Below are positions 23,545 to 33,999 of a stretch of 64,000 nt of DNA, piece after piece. Position 1 is the stretch's first letter; each line of letters begins with the position of its first letter. Under the pieces are notes generated by a model. The model saw nothing but the letters and a program-made list of their open reading frames with translations, was not told where the DNA came from and did no database searches. The position numbers and the translations under genes were made by a program. Origin of the DNA: Neurospora tetraspora (taxonomy: Eukaryota > Ascomycota > Sordariomycetes > Sordariales > Sordariaceae); assembly GCF_033439725.1 (NCBI RefSeq), contig NW_026944385.1, positions 3,691,001 through 3,755,000 of the forward strand, in the 5' to 3' direction.

Positions 23545-26500
23545 CTTTGCGACATATACTTGCGAACAGAGGCTGATGATCTAGAAAGGGGTGGAGGCGA
23601 GGTTTGCTTTTTGAGGCGGGCCCTGGTATAGCTGGGAAGGGTCCTCGGTCCCAAGTGTCTGGTTCAAAATGCTGCAGGAGGCGGATTGATCCAAAGCGCA
23701 AGCGCAAGCGCACGTTTGGAGGGCGAGTATCGTCGCGGAGTTGCAGGGCTGGCTGGAAGCCGTTGGTTGGCTTGCAGACGCGCGCACTTGAGGCTGGGCG
23801 GCGGTTGGAGAAGAGGCGCCCGTGGGACAGACGTCGAATGTCTCAAACAGATGCCGATGGTTTCGCAAAGGGGTAAGAAATGGCCAGCTGGAGTAACGAT
23901 GGTGATGTTTGGATAAGAGATATAAGTTGTTGTGTATCTCTTAATAATTATGCCTCTTGGGTCATTAACGATGGTTGAGTCGGCGGTGGTGTGATTATTG
24001 ATGATAGCGACTGTGAGGGGATGAAAGCGAATGATGAGTTCGACTTGTTGGAGATATCCGATGGATGAAGATGGATGACGACGGTGGGCGAATGCGGTCA
24101 AGAGCGAGTGGTTGGGTTGAAAGAAAAAGAGAGAGAGTATGGATTTGCGACAAGGAAGACGCGAATCAACAGGTCCCGATCCCAAGACGATGATGAAAAC
24201 CGGTCAGAACGAATGACGGAAGGCGTGAGCGGATAACGAGTGAAAAAGGAAAGCCAAGGAGATGCGCGCTGCAGGATGGCTAGCAAGTCGGCATCGAATC
24301 CAAGGAAGACTTGGACAGCGTGCGTGAGGTTGTGATTTGTGAGAATGGAGAAGGAAGCAATCATGCGTTGAAATCAAGGCACGGACTCTTTTTTTCCCTT
24401 TTTTCCCCTTGGCCGTCTGGGTCCTGCTGGGTCGAAGAGGGTCCCGCCTGCCGCTAGAGATCCCAGGTTCGGTTCCGCTTCAAGGCCCGCTTACATTACA
24501 GTGTCCGCCAAACCCGCTCTCCCAGCGACAATTCACCAAACATTTCAGCTGCCGTTGCAGGCCTGCCTGCCCTGGCAGATGCACCGGCAACACCTGCGAT
24601 TTCCACTTCTGCAGCAGAAAAAGACGCGAAATGGAGCTCACCACGTGGATCCACCTCTTGCCGGTGCAGGCCTGCAGCTGCTTCGAGACTTGCAAGCAAA
24701 GTTCGATCTAGGGAAAGGGCTAGGGAGAAATGTAGTACCGAAAATAAATATCCATAGCAAAGGAAGTGAGGAATATCCAAACGAGATTCCCTTCTCCATG
24801 GTATGGCCTCAACCCACTCACCCGCTCCCGGATCTCTGTCCCGCTGTCCGGCCACTCCGGCCACTCCGGCGGATCGATGGGATTCAATTCTTTAACTGCT
24901 TACGACCAGCAACGAATCAATTGGAGGAATCAAAACGTGCTGCACGACTGCAGGTGATAATTGGAAAATAAGGAGAATTCTCTAGGTTAATGCGGTGGCC
25001 GGCATGACTAAAAGCGCACTACTGTCCCGGATGTCTGGTCTTAACAACGTTCGATAAATATGGTTCCGATCCAGGGATCATGACGGTTGCAAGCAGGCTT
25101 TCCGTCTCCGTCTCGCCAGCATCCCATTCCCGCCAGCGGCATAGTCAGCGGAGGGGAACCTGAGTCGTGCTAGAGCGCCACAGATTGCAGGATCATGATG
25201 GAACTCCATCTCAGGCAGAGCTCTCTCCAGATCGAGGAGTCCGGGCATGTGAGAAGAGACGGTCTGGACTCTGGCTAGCTGAGGAGCTGTCGGATATAAA
25301 ACCCAAAAGATAATGCACGAGGTCCGCGGTGGATGAGGGATGAGAGATAAATAACAGACTTGTCGTCGTGCATGTACATACACGAGTGAGTGACACGGTA
25401 ATAATGCCAATCATGAACTTCCTCTTCTTGTATCACCCATCACCATCATCGTCAACATCACTAAAGATGAAACGGAAAACATGTCCGTCGGGTCAACTCA
25501 ACCTCAAATCATCTCTACTAACAGCTAATAAAGCTATCAAGTGTCACTGCAATTGGACGCCAAAAAAGATGGTGAAGCTCGTCGCCAATGCACCATTACC
25601 AAATCCTTTTCTTTACACAGTTAACAAGGTCAGAACAGTCTGACCAATCAGAAACCGGCTCCCTAATGTTCATGCCCATGCCCGGCGACGGGAAATGAGG
25701 TGGGCGCACCGTTCAATTTCAAGTGCGGAGAACTCATGTTTTAGATTTTCATCGACACACGGAGCTTGCCGTTCGTCATCGCTTGTCCCAGGATCGCCCG
25801 ACGGGAGATTCACTCGGGAACCCTCACCCCTGGATTCCATTCCATGCCTCTCTGCCAAAGGCCGGCCACTGGGAAAAGAAGGTCCAACGGTCCTTCGAGA
25901 AGCACCAGAAGCATCATAGGAATGACACCGTAGGGACGGGAAGAAAGCCAAGACTGGGCCAAGGCGAGCCAATATCCACGACGACATTGGATCGACTAAA
26001 CCTCCATGCTAGTACATTGCTTGGCTATCTCCGGGTGCTTCCCACGGGGTCCTCTGCCACGAGGGAGGCCGGCTCGGCTATGTATGGACTCACGTTCGGG
26101 CGACAGTCCGCCGGTGCCATGCGGTGCGGGCCATCAGGGTCACTTGGGCAGGTCGTTTGTCGATCGATAAAACCAGGCACTCAATCCTCCTCTGGCTCTT
26201 CCGTCCTCCTCGATCCTCTTCACAGGCGGCCTCCTTTTGATACTCTCACGAGTAGCCAACCGGTATTCAATCGTAGGCAAGATGGAATGTTTGGACATCT
26301 CCCCAATACCTCCATGACACTCGACTCGTCCCAAGTAATAACGGGACGAGGTGGTTTTCCAAACGACGCCACGTTGTTTGAAATCTTAAGGCCGATGATG
26401 ATGTTTGCCTCTTCCTTCTTCCGTCAGTATGTTTTGGCCTTCCCGTTCGAAGGAACAGCATTCCATCCATGAGACAAGATCCCGCAACCGCAACCCCGCG

Positions 26501-27511
26501 CGTCCATATGATTTTAGCCTGTTACTGTCGATCTGTCAGAGAGATGCCATGCCCAAGAGGATATCATATATATATGGTGGCGATCTTATGAATAAATAAG
26601 GTAGTCAGTGGTAGTCAAAAAGAAGGCAACGACCTCGTCACTCAGACTTAAATCGCGGATTTTTCTGGTGTCCTGGTGTATCTCCTCGTCAACTTTGTTT
26701 CGGAGTGGCCTCACTCATAGTCTCAGTCTCACCCTCTGCCCTCCCCCGCGCGCGCCGCGTGTAGCTTTCCCCAGGTTTCTCAGATCGTGGGGGATACCTC
26801 CTGTTGGACACACAGGTACAGTCCTTTTTCTTTTCTTCCTCTCTCGACGGGAGCGCTGTTACTCAAAATATGTCTCCAAGAAACACGATATCACGCTGTT
26901 AGCTTTCTCACTGAAACATGATCAACGCGTCCCCGGATGGAAGAAAGACAAGTATCGTCATGACGTTTCCCCATCCAGGGGAGGAGGGTATACAGGCTGA
27001 AAGTATAGACTGAGCTGGTCCCGTCGTCTGTAGTGCAGACAGCTTGGCCGTGACGTGACGTCTACCGGTCTCAGTTCTATTTCGAGACACTCCGCCTTTG
27101 TGAAATCAGATAGTACCGTCCGAAGATGTGGAATCTTACACTGACTGACGTCGATACCTATTAGTCTGATAGTCTATCTGGCAAGAACAAACGAACGACG
27201 CGCCCTTCCAATTTCGGGTTACCCCCGACTATCAAGGTTCTCAAAGCTTTCGCCTGGTCGAGTACACAGGCAGGCAGCAACGGGTGCGACAGTTCCCTTC
27301 TTTCTACTACTGAGTGAAAGTTATGGTTCATATCTCTACAAAAAAGATTTCATCAAATCTTCCATTTCAGACAGGCTTTAGTTCATAGGTATCCATTTCT
27401 CGATTTTTTTTCACCAGCAATTTACAACCACCCAAAATCTCACCATCATCGAACCAATATCTGCTCACACATACCAGTCAACACAACAACTGAAAGAAGA
27501 CAACAACAAAG
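23545..27511. other. 4-kb divergent intergenic region
   Basis: This lies between the TBC gene (-) and the CVNH gene (+). The longest frame (25723-26472 +, 249 codons) opens at a GTG and has no recognisable domain. The region probably holds both promoters, including any missing 5' exon of the TBC gene between 23545 and about 24400. No RNA gene was recognised. Confidence 0.5.
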
Positions 27512-28540
27512 ATGAAGCTCAAACTTTTCACCCTCGGAGTAGTCTCCCTCGTCTCCCTCGCCCTCGCCCACCCCGCAGCTCCTACAACTCCCGCATCTCC
27601 AACCCCCTCCTCCCTAGGTCTAGTCCCTCTCCCTCTCCCTCTCCATCTCCCGAACAACAACAACAACAACAACAATCACATCACAGGCAACTTCTCGCAC
27701 TCCTGCGACCAAATCACCTTGATGAACAAGTACTTCCTCGCCGCGACTTGCAGTCCTATCACTATCGAGCCTGGTTCTGCCGCTCCCAGCCCGTCGGAAG
27801 ATGGGAATCATGATTTTCAGGTTCAGGTTCCTCCGGCCCCGGAGTTCAACCAGCTCGACCTAAACATGTGTATCGGGTTCGACCAAGGGACCCAAGGGAC
27901 CGGGACCGGGACCGCGGGGCGACCGGAGAGTGGTGGAGGCGGGGTTTATGGTGGGAGGTTGATTTGGCAGGCGCTGTTAGTTTTTCTTTATTTATTTATT
28001 CCATTTATTCCCATTTCTTCCCATTTCTTCCCATTTGTTAAAAAAAAAATTTTCCCTCCTTTTTTTTACCTTTTATTTTTTCAATTTTTTTTTTTTCACG
28101 AGTGACATCAATGCCGAAGTGAAGTGAAGCAAAGATAAAGATGCAGCTGACAAGTCTTGGGTCCGTCCCGTCGTTATACAAACAGAGGTAAATTCGCAAA
28201 CTACTGCACCGATTGCAACCTCACCACTGGCCGCCCGGGTCTGTCTGAACTCGAGTGTAGCTGTGTCCCGATGACCGGTGGTCCTGGGGCTACTAGTGTT
28301 ACGGTTTTGGATCTTGGTACGTTATTTAGGGAATCTCTCTCTCTCACACCAGGGCAGTTCACTTTGACTTGAATGAAAAAAAAAAAAAAAAAAAAAAAAA
28401 GGAGAAGATGAGGCTAACGACGATATTGTCTTGATACCCGCGTTATAGACGAAGGCGTGGAGAACAGAAATGGTACACTTGTTTGCCGTGGTGGGATGGG
28501 CTCGGGGATTGGTCCTGGTCCTCTTCTGCCTGAGGACTGA
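27512..28540 (+). CDS. Secreted cyanovirin-N homology (CVNH) domain protein
   Basis: CVNH domains are small two-repeat folds that can bind mannose-rich or other glycans. Three exons, 27512-27975, 28186-28316 and 28449-28540, give 228 residues. A clear signal peptide (MKLKLFTLGVVSLVSLALA) is followed by a Pro/Thr-rich linker and an Asn run. The first CVNH half has GNFSHSCDQITL, ATCSP, LDLNMCIG and ends LIWQA. The second half has GKFANYCTDCNL, LECSC and VLDLDEGVENRNGTLVC, as in the family. A Pro/Gly-rich stretch of about 30 residues between ATCSP and LDLNMCIG is longer than usual. Intron 1 (210 nt) is T-rich; intron 2 (132 nt) contains 25 A in a row and a CTAAC branch. Splicing is deduced only from frame and family pattern, which fit well. 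The ligand is unknown. Confidence 0.8.
28376..28400 (+). repeat. Poly-A tract (25 nt) in CVNH intron 2
   Basis: An uninterrupted run of 25 A lies within the second intron of the CVNH gene, upstream of its branch point. Confidence 0.95.
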
Positions 28541-29029
28541 GGAGTGAGGACTGAGGAGTGTGGGAAGAGTGGAAGGAGAGCGAGAAGGAGAGGTCAACAT
28601 TCTGCTTGCTGGCAATGCAGGTTCTTCTTTCGTTGTTCATTACTCGTCGGAGCATACACATACGTAGTGATGAACAGCTTGAGTCTTGTCACATCCGCAC
28701 ATCAAGTTATCTAGGGGACCGAGTTGCCTTGACTTTCAACTCTTTATAGAGAGCCTTTCAGGGTTATCGACCCATCCGAAAGGAGTTATATACACGTACA
28801 TTGAAATGAACAATTCCTTGAAAACGCCGCCTTCCATGATATCATGTAGCCGTTCGGCATACCCCTATACCGCCATTCGACCGACCGACAGATGATCCCA
28901 AACCAACCAAATGAAATCCCCGTGCCCTTAATGCGTAGCCCAAACAGAAATTGTACAGTCCTTCTATATATCACATCATCCCCCACCTTCCCATATGTCC
29001 CATGTTGTACCTTGGGAGCAATCAAGATT
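28541..29029. other. Intergenic space between convergent genes
   Basis: This 489-nt stretch holds the 3' flanks of the CVNH gene (+) and the glycosyltransferase gene (-). No coding signal was seen. Confidence 0.6.
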
Positions 29030-30862
29030 TCAAATCTCCCAAACCAACTCGATAACCTCATCCATACTCTCGCCCACCGCCGGTCCAGCAGCTTTGTGCA
29101 CATAAATTTGCCTGAACCTCTTCTTACCCTTCTTTTGTGCTGTCCACCCCCTGCCTTCCTTTTCCCCTCCGCTCTGTGTCTTCGTTGTCGTCGTCATTGT
29201 TGACTGTGACTGTGACCCCGTTGTTGATGAGTCGTCTTCCTCCGCAACATCAACATCCACCAACCTCCAACTCTTCTTCTCCCTCCCCTTCTCCAACCTC
29301 CTCCTCACGGGTCCATAACTAAACGCAAACTTCTCCTTCCGTCCCGCCTCGTCCCACGTCCCCTCCACCCTCGACAGATCAATATCATCCAACCCGTTTT
29401 CCAAACCGGGGTATTGCGTGATCGAATACCCCAGACTCAACAAACTCTCCTCCTCTTTCCTCTTCTTCTTTTCGGAGGTAGATCCAGTCCCAAACCGAAC
29501 CCTCATCAAAAAACACCCCCCACAAACATCCCTCGCCACCCTCGCCATTTTTTCGACAGGCGCCTGATACCAGCTCTTCCAATGATGCAGACTCAACACC
29601 GGCCAGACCCCGCTCTCGAAAAAACCCGACGCGTCCCCCTTGATATCATGCTGATTCAGCCCCTCCACCAGTGTCAGTCTTGTGCGCGTGTGCGAGTAGA
29701 TGCAATCCCGCAGGATCCCGTCGCCGGTTTGGATCGAGGCAGTGGTGATACATTCCTCCAAGTGGGGAGCGAGTTGGCGCGCTAGGGGCAAAGATAAAAA
29801 GGAGCCGGCGCCGCCAAAGGCCATGAAGCCCCACACTTGCACGGCCATGAAGTCATCGGATAGAGCGCCGAGCCAGGCGGGGCGGGTGTGGTCGTGTTGG
29901 GAGAGAGTGTGGGAGAGGGGGGAAAGGGAGGGGAAGAAGGTGTCGTCGTCTAGGATGGCGAGCCAGTGCGGGGTTGCTTGCTGAGACTGGGAGGACTGGG
30001 AGGAGTCGATGACGGAGAGGAGTTCCTTGATGAGAAGAAAGTGGTGGTGCTCGACGGGCACGGGACGAGGGTCGGGCTTGCCGTCTTTGAGGTTCAGGCG
30101 CTTGAAGATCTTGGGAGGAAGAAAGGTGGCGAGGATGCCGGCGGCGCGGTATTCCTCTTCGAGTAAGGTCAGGTTGAACGAGTTCTTGGTGCTGTCGTCT
30201 TGGTGCTCGGGCGGCACGGCGTCGGCGATGGTGCCGACTAGACGGGCGCCCGTGCCGGCTAGCCAGTGGGCAAAGGCGGGGATGGCTTCGCGCATGCGCT
30301 CGTACTTGGAGGCTACGCCGAAGAGCAGGTGCGGGTATTGGGCGTCCTTGGGGTAGGGCATGGGCACCTCGAGGGAGAGCGGCTCGCAGGGGATGGGCTC
30401 ATCGTGGGAGCACGAGGTGAGGTCGATGGCGGTGGTGTTGGTTACGAGCGGTCCGGTGATGTTGGTGATGGTGTCGCGGTCGAAGTCGGCCTTGTAGATG
30501 GGTTTGATGCAGCGGCGCGAGTAGAGGATGTTGTGGGTCAGGCCAAGCTCGGGACGGCGCAGGAACTCGATGTCCTTGGGACACTGGCCGGGATCGAGCT
30601 TTGGTCTGTAAGGTAGTTGTGGGGGGTGCAGAGTGGTCTGGTCTGCTGGTATTCCTCCTCCTGGCGGCAGGTTGCCCCCTCCCCCCCCTCCTCCTCCTCC
30701 TTGCCCTTTCCACTCCCCTCTGCCTCCCCAGTTGTCGAAGGTGGTCGGTAGTAGGGAGCCATGGTGACGTAGTCGGGAGATGCTCCACAGGACGACGGCG
30801 AAGATGAGGCTGACGAAGATGGAGAAGCCCCTGGTTGGACGTTTTGATAGTAGTACCTTCAT
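29030..30862 (-). CDS. Fringe-like type II membrane glycosyltransferase (GT31/DUF604 type)
   Basis: Predicted Golgi or ER glycosyltransferase of a fungal fringe-related family. It is a single exon of 610 residues starting at the first ATG in frame (the open frame continues upstream without one). Residues about 12-30 (GFSIFVSLIFAVVLWSISRL) are an N-terminal signal anchor, giving type II topology. A stem with a run of nine Gly and Pro-rich sequence follows. The catalytic region contains LLFGVASKYERM, HHHFLLIKELL and the metal-binding DxD-like motif in WLAILDDDTFFPSL, then MAFGGAGSFLSLPLA and QTGDGILRDC, which fit the fringe pattern. N-glycosylation sequons occur (NITG, NTTA, NLTL). The C-terminus is low-complexity and Lys-rich. 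Donor and acceptor substrates cannot be told from the sequence. Confidence 0.85.
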   Translation of the reverse strand: MKVLLSKRPTRGFSIFVSLIFAVVLWSISRLRHHGSLLPTTFDNWGGRGEWKGQGGGGGGGGGNLPPGGGIPADQTTLHPPQLPYRPKLDPGQCPKDIEFLRRPELGLTHNILYSRRCIKPIYKADFDRDTITNITGPLVTNTTAIDLTSCSHDEPIPCEPLSLEVPMPYPKDAQYPHLLFGVASKYERMREAIPAFAHWLAGTGARLVGTIADAVPPEHQDDSTKNSFNLTLLEEEYRAAGILATFLPPKIFKRLNLKDGKPDPRPVPVEHHHFLLIKELLSVIDSSQSSQSQQATPHWLAILDDDTFFPSLSPLSHTLSQHDHTRPAWLGALSDDFMAVQVWGFMAFGGAGSFLSLPLARQLAPHLEECITTASIQTGDGILRDCIYSHTRTRLTLVEGLNQHDIKGDASGFFESGVWPVLSLHHWKSWYQAPVEKMARVARDVCGGCFLMRVRFGTGSTSEKKKRKEEESLLSLGYSITQYPGLENGLDDIDLSRVEGTWDEAGRKEKFAFSYGPVRRRLEKGREKKSWRLVDVDVAEEDDSSTTGSQSQSTMTTTTKTQSGGEKEGRGWTAQKKGKKRFRQIYVHKAAGPAVGESMDEVIELVWEI

Positions 30863-31198
30863 GGTTTCGACATTTGAGCCTGCTGGACTATGATTCACAC
30901 TCGTGCAAATGTCGTAATCAAGTTCCCCTGACAGGCGGATGAATGATGTGATGTCGGGGAGTGTCTTGCAGATGCAAGAGCGGGTAAGGCGAAGCAGGCG
31001 TAGCCGAGGAGCGTTGGTTTCACGCAGGACTGATCTTGAGCTGCAGGCAGGGCTTGGGGTGCTTTTGCCTTTGCGGGGGAGGAAATAACGAAGGAAGGAA
31101 CGAGTGATATCGGAGATGAGAGAGGATGGAAGGAAGTAAAAGAGAAATAGGAACACAAGATCAACTTCTGTTCACCCCAGAGTTTCATTACACGGACT

Positions 31199-31232
31199 GG
31201 TAACGGTAACGGTAACAGTCACGGTCACGGTG
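31199..31232 (+). repeat. GGTAAC/GGTCAC short tandem repeat
   Basis: Three GGTAAC units run into two related GTCACG units, about 340 nt upstream of the glycosyltransferase start. Confidence 0.8.
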
Positions 31233-33119
31233 ATCCCTTTCCCATGCAGGCTTCCGCACCGTTCGACTTTTAGTCTCCCCCTCGTCGTTCGTCATCCCGT
31301 CCCGCAGTTCGATATCTTTAGTAGAGTTCCTTGCGTGGCCTGCGATGCGAATCAGACGTTGTCCCCCTTTTTTTTTTTTCCCTCTTCTCGAATGCAATGA
31401 GTTCCAGTTTCGAGTTGGAAACTTGGGATGCATTTGGGGGCAAAAGCAAGGAAGATCCCCGGAACTCGGCGACTCCACAAAATCTCCAGACGACCCGACG
31501 TGCATTGCATTGGATTGCATTGCAACTTCCAACCTCCAGTCGGCCGATCGCAAACGTGGAGTGGGCTGGTGGACCTTTCTGGCATTTGTTGATCTTGTGT
31601 GCTTCCCCTTCGATTTCTTGTTCGTATCAGCATGTTCTTCTTTTTCCTTCCAAGGAAATATATGAATGGGATCTTTGGAGACTTGAGCCACTCGACTTGG
31701 AAAGTTGCAATATCCACACCGCTGATCGTTAACAATTCCTGAAACGAAGGCTGTGGGCTCTGGGGCTCCTTCTTCCGCCATCTTTGGATGGCGACATCAG
31801 TGACGGAGATGGTTGCAAACGTTCATTGTTCGTTCCAATCCAAGTCAGCCAAAGTTTGTTTTTAGGTGAATGACGGCTGATTTATTTGGAGATTCTTCTA
31901 TCTTCTCTTTACCTTTTGCAAACAGAGCTAGTCCCGTCTACCTAACGGTTTTCCATGTGGATCGCCTTGGAAAACTGTTAGTGCATCCATCCACTCTGGG
32001 TGGATCCGCTCGCCTTTCCCTCTCTCCAAAAACAAGTCAGAAAGACGACGACAAACAAGTTCAGGACCGTCTTCATCAGTCAAGGAAACTGGAATGGAAA
32101 TTCAAAGCGATTTGCACATGTGATATTCATCAACAAACCCTCAAGATACTTACAATCACAAGGTGTTTCCTCACGTCGTCAACGGGAAGTAGAAGTGCAC
32201 CCCCACGCACCACGGAACCGCATCGGCCCTCTCGACTCCAACGGCCGGGGAGGAACCGGGGCCCCGCCCACGATTTAAATGGCACCGCAAACCAACATCA
32301 CCGAACTTCAAGCACCAAGAACACGGCAAAATGCCCACGAAAATGAATGATTTTTACCGCTCTCGGAGTCTGGTGATGACTAGCAGTTAAAGAGGTGCTC
32401 CAGGCCGTTCTCTCTTTGCCATTCTCTTGCTATAACAGTGTTGGGTTTTCATCTTTCCATGTGGTTTTCCTCCTAACTGTCTTTTGCGGGGCCATTTAAT
32501 TCGTGGGGGGTAAAAAAAGGGGTGATCGACGAACGGACCACCACTGCCACAGGATCACCATGGTCTACATGGACACTGCAACATTTGCTAACCACAACAG
32601 TCAAAAAGCTGTTCTAGAAGAAATGGAGATTAACCTTCGAGGCATGAATGAAGTGATGATCAGGGGTATAGAGTAAGCCAGGAACCATGTAGAAGGAAGT
32701 ATGGTCAGGGGAGAGAGGATGGGTTGATAACACAAGATCGTCCAGGTCTCATTTCACAATCCCGTTGTTGCTTGCAGACGGGAATCGCACATCAAGAGAT
32801 CGCCAAGAGAAGCTTAGCTGTCAATACTCAACCATTCATGGTTCTTGAGTAAGCCACTACTGTATGCCGTGTAGGTAATATCTCAATATTCTAGACCTCG
32901 ACTACATACCGCACTCACTTATCTCATCCTCAACCACCCTAGGATGATGAGTAGGAATACAACTCCGTTCCTAACACCTCCTCATACTCTAGTCAACTGG
33001 TTACCCGTTTCACCAACTCGGGGGCAATTTCACACACACTTGATTTATTGGATAATATCGGCCCATTAGAAGCGTTGGGTTACTTATTGGGTACAACATC
33101 CGTCTGTCAAATTACGTTG

Positions 33120-33425
33120 TACAATCCAACACTGGTTTGTTTGTTTGTTAGTTTGGTACAAAAAAGCCAGCGCTTTGCTGAATATAGGCAAGCGTTCGGC
33201 GTTTCAGCGGATGGGTGCGGTAGACTGATATCTTCAGTCCTTTGGATCTCGAAGTGAGACGGAGAGAGGCATAGAAGAGGCTTCTGTGGCGTATTAAGCC
33301 CTGGTTATTGTCCATCGCTTCAAACAAAGGCCAATTTTCTCTCGAAGGAGGCCAATGAGAGCTCCAATTCTCCCCTGTTCAACCCATGGCCGAAGAACCA
33401 AACTAACAAACAACCCAGTGTTGTA
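33120..33425. mobile_element. MITE-like element 1 with TA target duplication
   Basis: The ends are inverted repeats. The left end, after TA at 33120-33121, reads CAATCCAACACTGGTTTG and on through GTTAGTTTGG. The right end on the other strand, before TA at 33424-33425, reads CAACACTGGGTTGTTTG and on through GTTAGTTTGG. The copies differ by a short indel near the tip. The ~300-nt element has no coding frame of note. The TA flanks and short size fit a non-autonomous Tc1/mariner- or pogo-type element; the family is inferred. Confidence 0.6.
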
Positions 33426-33703
33426 CAGTCCAATACTGGTTTATTTGTTAGCTCGAGACCTTTGGTCAACTTTCCTAGGCGTTTATATATCTAATTGATC
33501 CGTTTCGTTCTATCACTAAAGCGTGATCTTACCTTGCATATACTATTTTGGAAATTGGATATGCTATATTGAATCTTGTTGATGCCTTTCCGATCCGTAC
33601 TTAGCCATTCATTTTAGCTTTGTGAGGTTTGGGACAATTCGGGATAGATCTCGTCTAGCATACCAGGAGTACCAAGCTAACAAACAAACCGCATTAGATT
33701 GTA
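33424..33703. mobile_element. MITE-like element 2, abutting element 1
   Basis: The left end after TA at 33424-33425 reads CAGTCCAATACTGGTTTATT and on through GTTAGC. The right end, read on the minus strand from TA at 33702-33703, begins CAATCTAATGCGGTTTGTTT and runs on through GTTAGCTTGG. Both ends match those of element 1, so this is a related copy sharing the central TA. The interior (~275 nt) is AT-rich and does not obviously match element 1. Confidence 0.6.
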
Positions 33704-33999
33704 CATTTACTGCCACTGCCGTGTCATTGTGCCGCCCGCTGTGTCATTGTGTCAAACGCATGTATCTACCCGCTCCCGCTCCCGCCCCCGATGACCGATT
33801 TTGACAGGGAGCAAGCGAGCGCATTGAGGCAGCAAAGTAGGTATCACGACGACCTGTCAATGTCAAAATATCAGGAGCGGAAACGTTTGACGGTCGGTTG
33901 TTGTTTATGTTCAGTCTAGAGCGCTGGTACGGAAGAGATGATGACATGCACAATCCCTCCCGGTTCAACGTCAGATTTTTCTTGCTCCGGCCGCAAAAC

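Larger units (their letters stand above)
30863..33999. other. 3.1-kb intergenic region holding two MITE-like elements
   Basis: This lies between two minus-strand genes. It begins with the glycosyltransferase promoter, including a GGTAAC repeat. A frame at 31870-32346 (+, 158 codons) has no recognisable domain. Two inverted-repeat elements occupy 33120-33703 and are listed separately. Confidence 0.55.

Noticed and set aside
24460-24490. GGTTCGGTTCC resembling a tRNA T-loop
   Set aside because: The flanks do not pair as a T-stem and no cloverleaf can be drawn.
25723-26472. 249-codon plus-strand frame
   Set aside because: It opens at GTG, has its first ATG far inside, and shows no conserved-looking segment.
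30863-31156. 98-codon upstream extension of the glycosyltransferase frame
   Set aside because: It has no ATG; the first Met at 30862 directly precedes a normal signal anchor, so the extension is untranslated leader.
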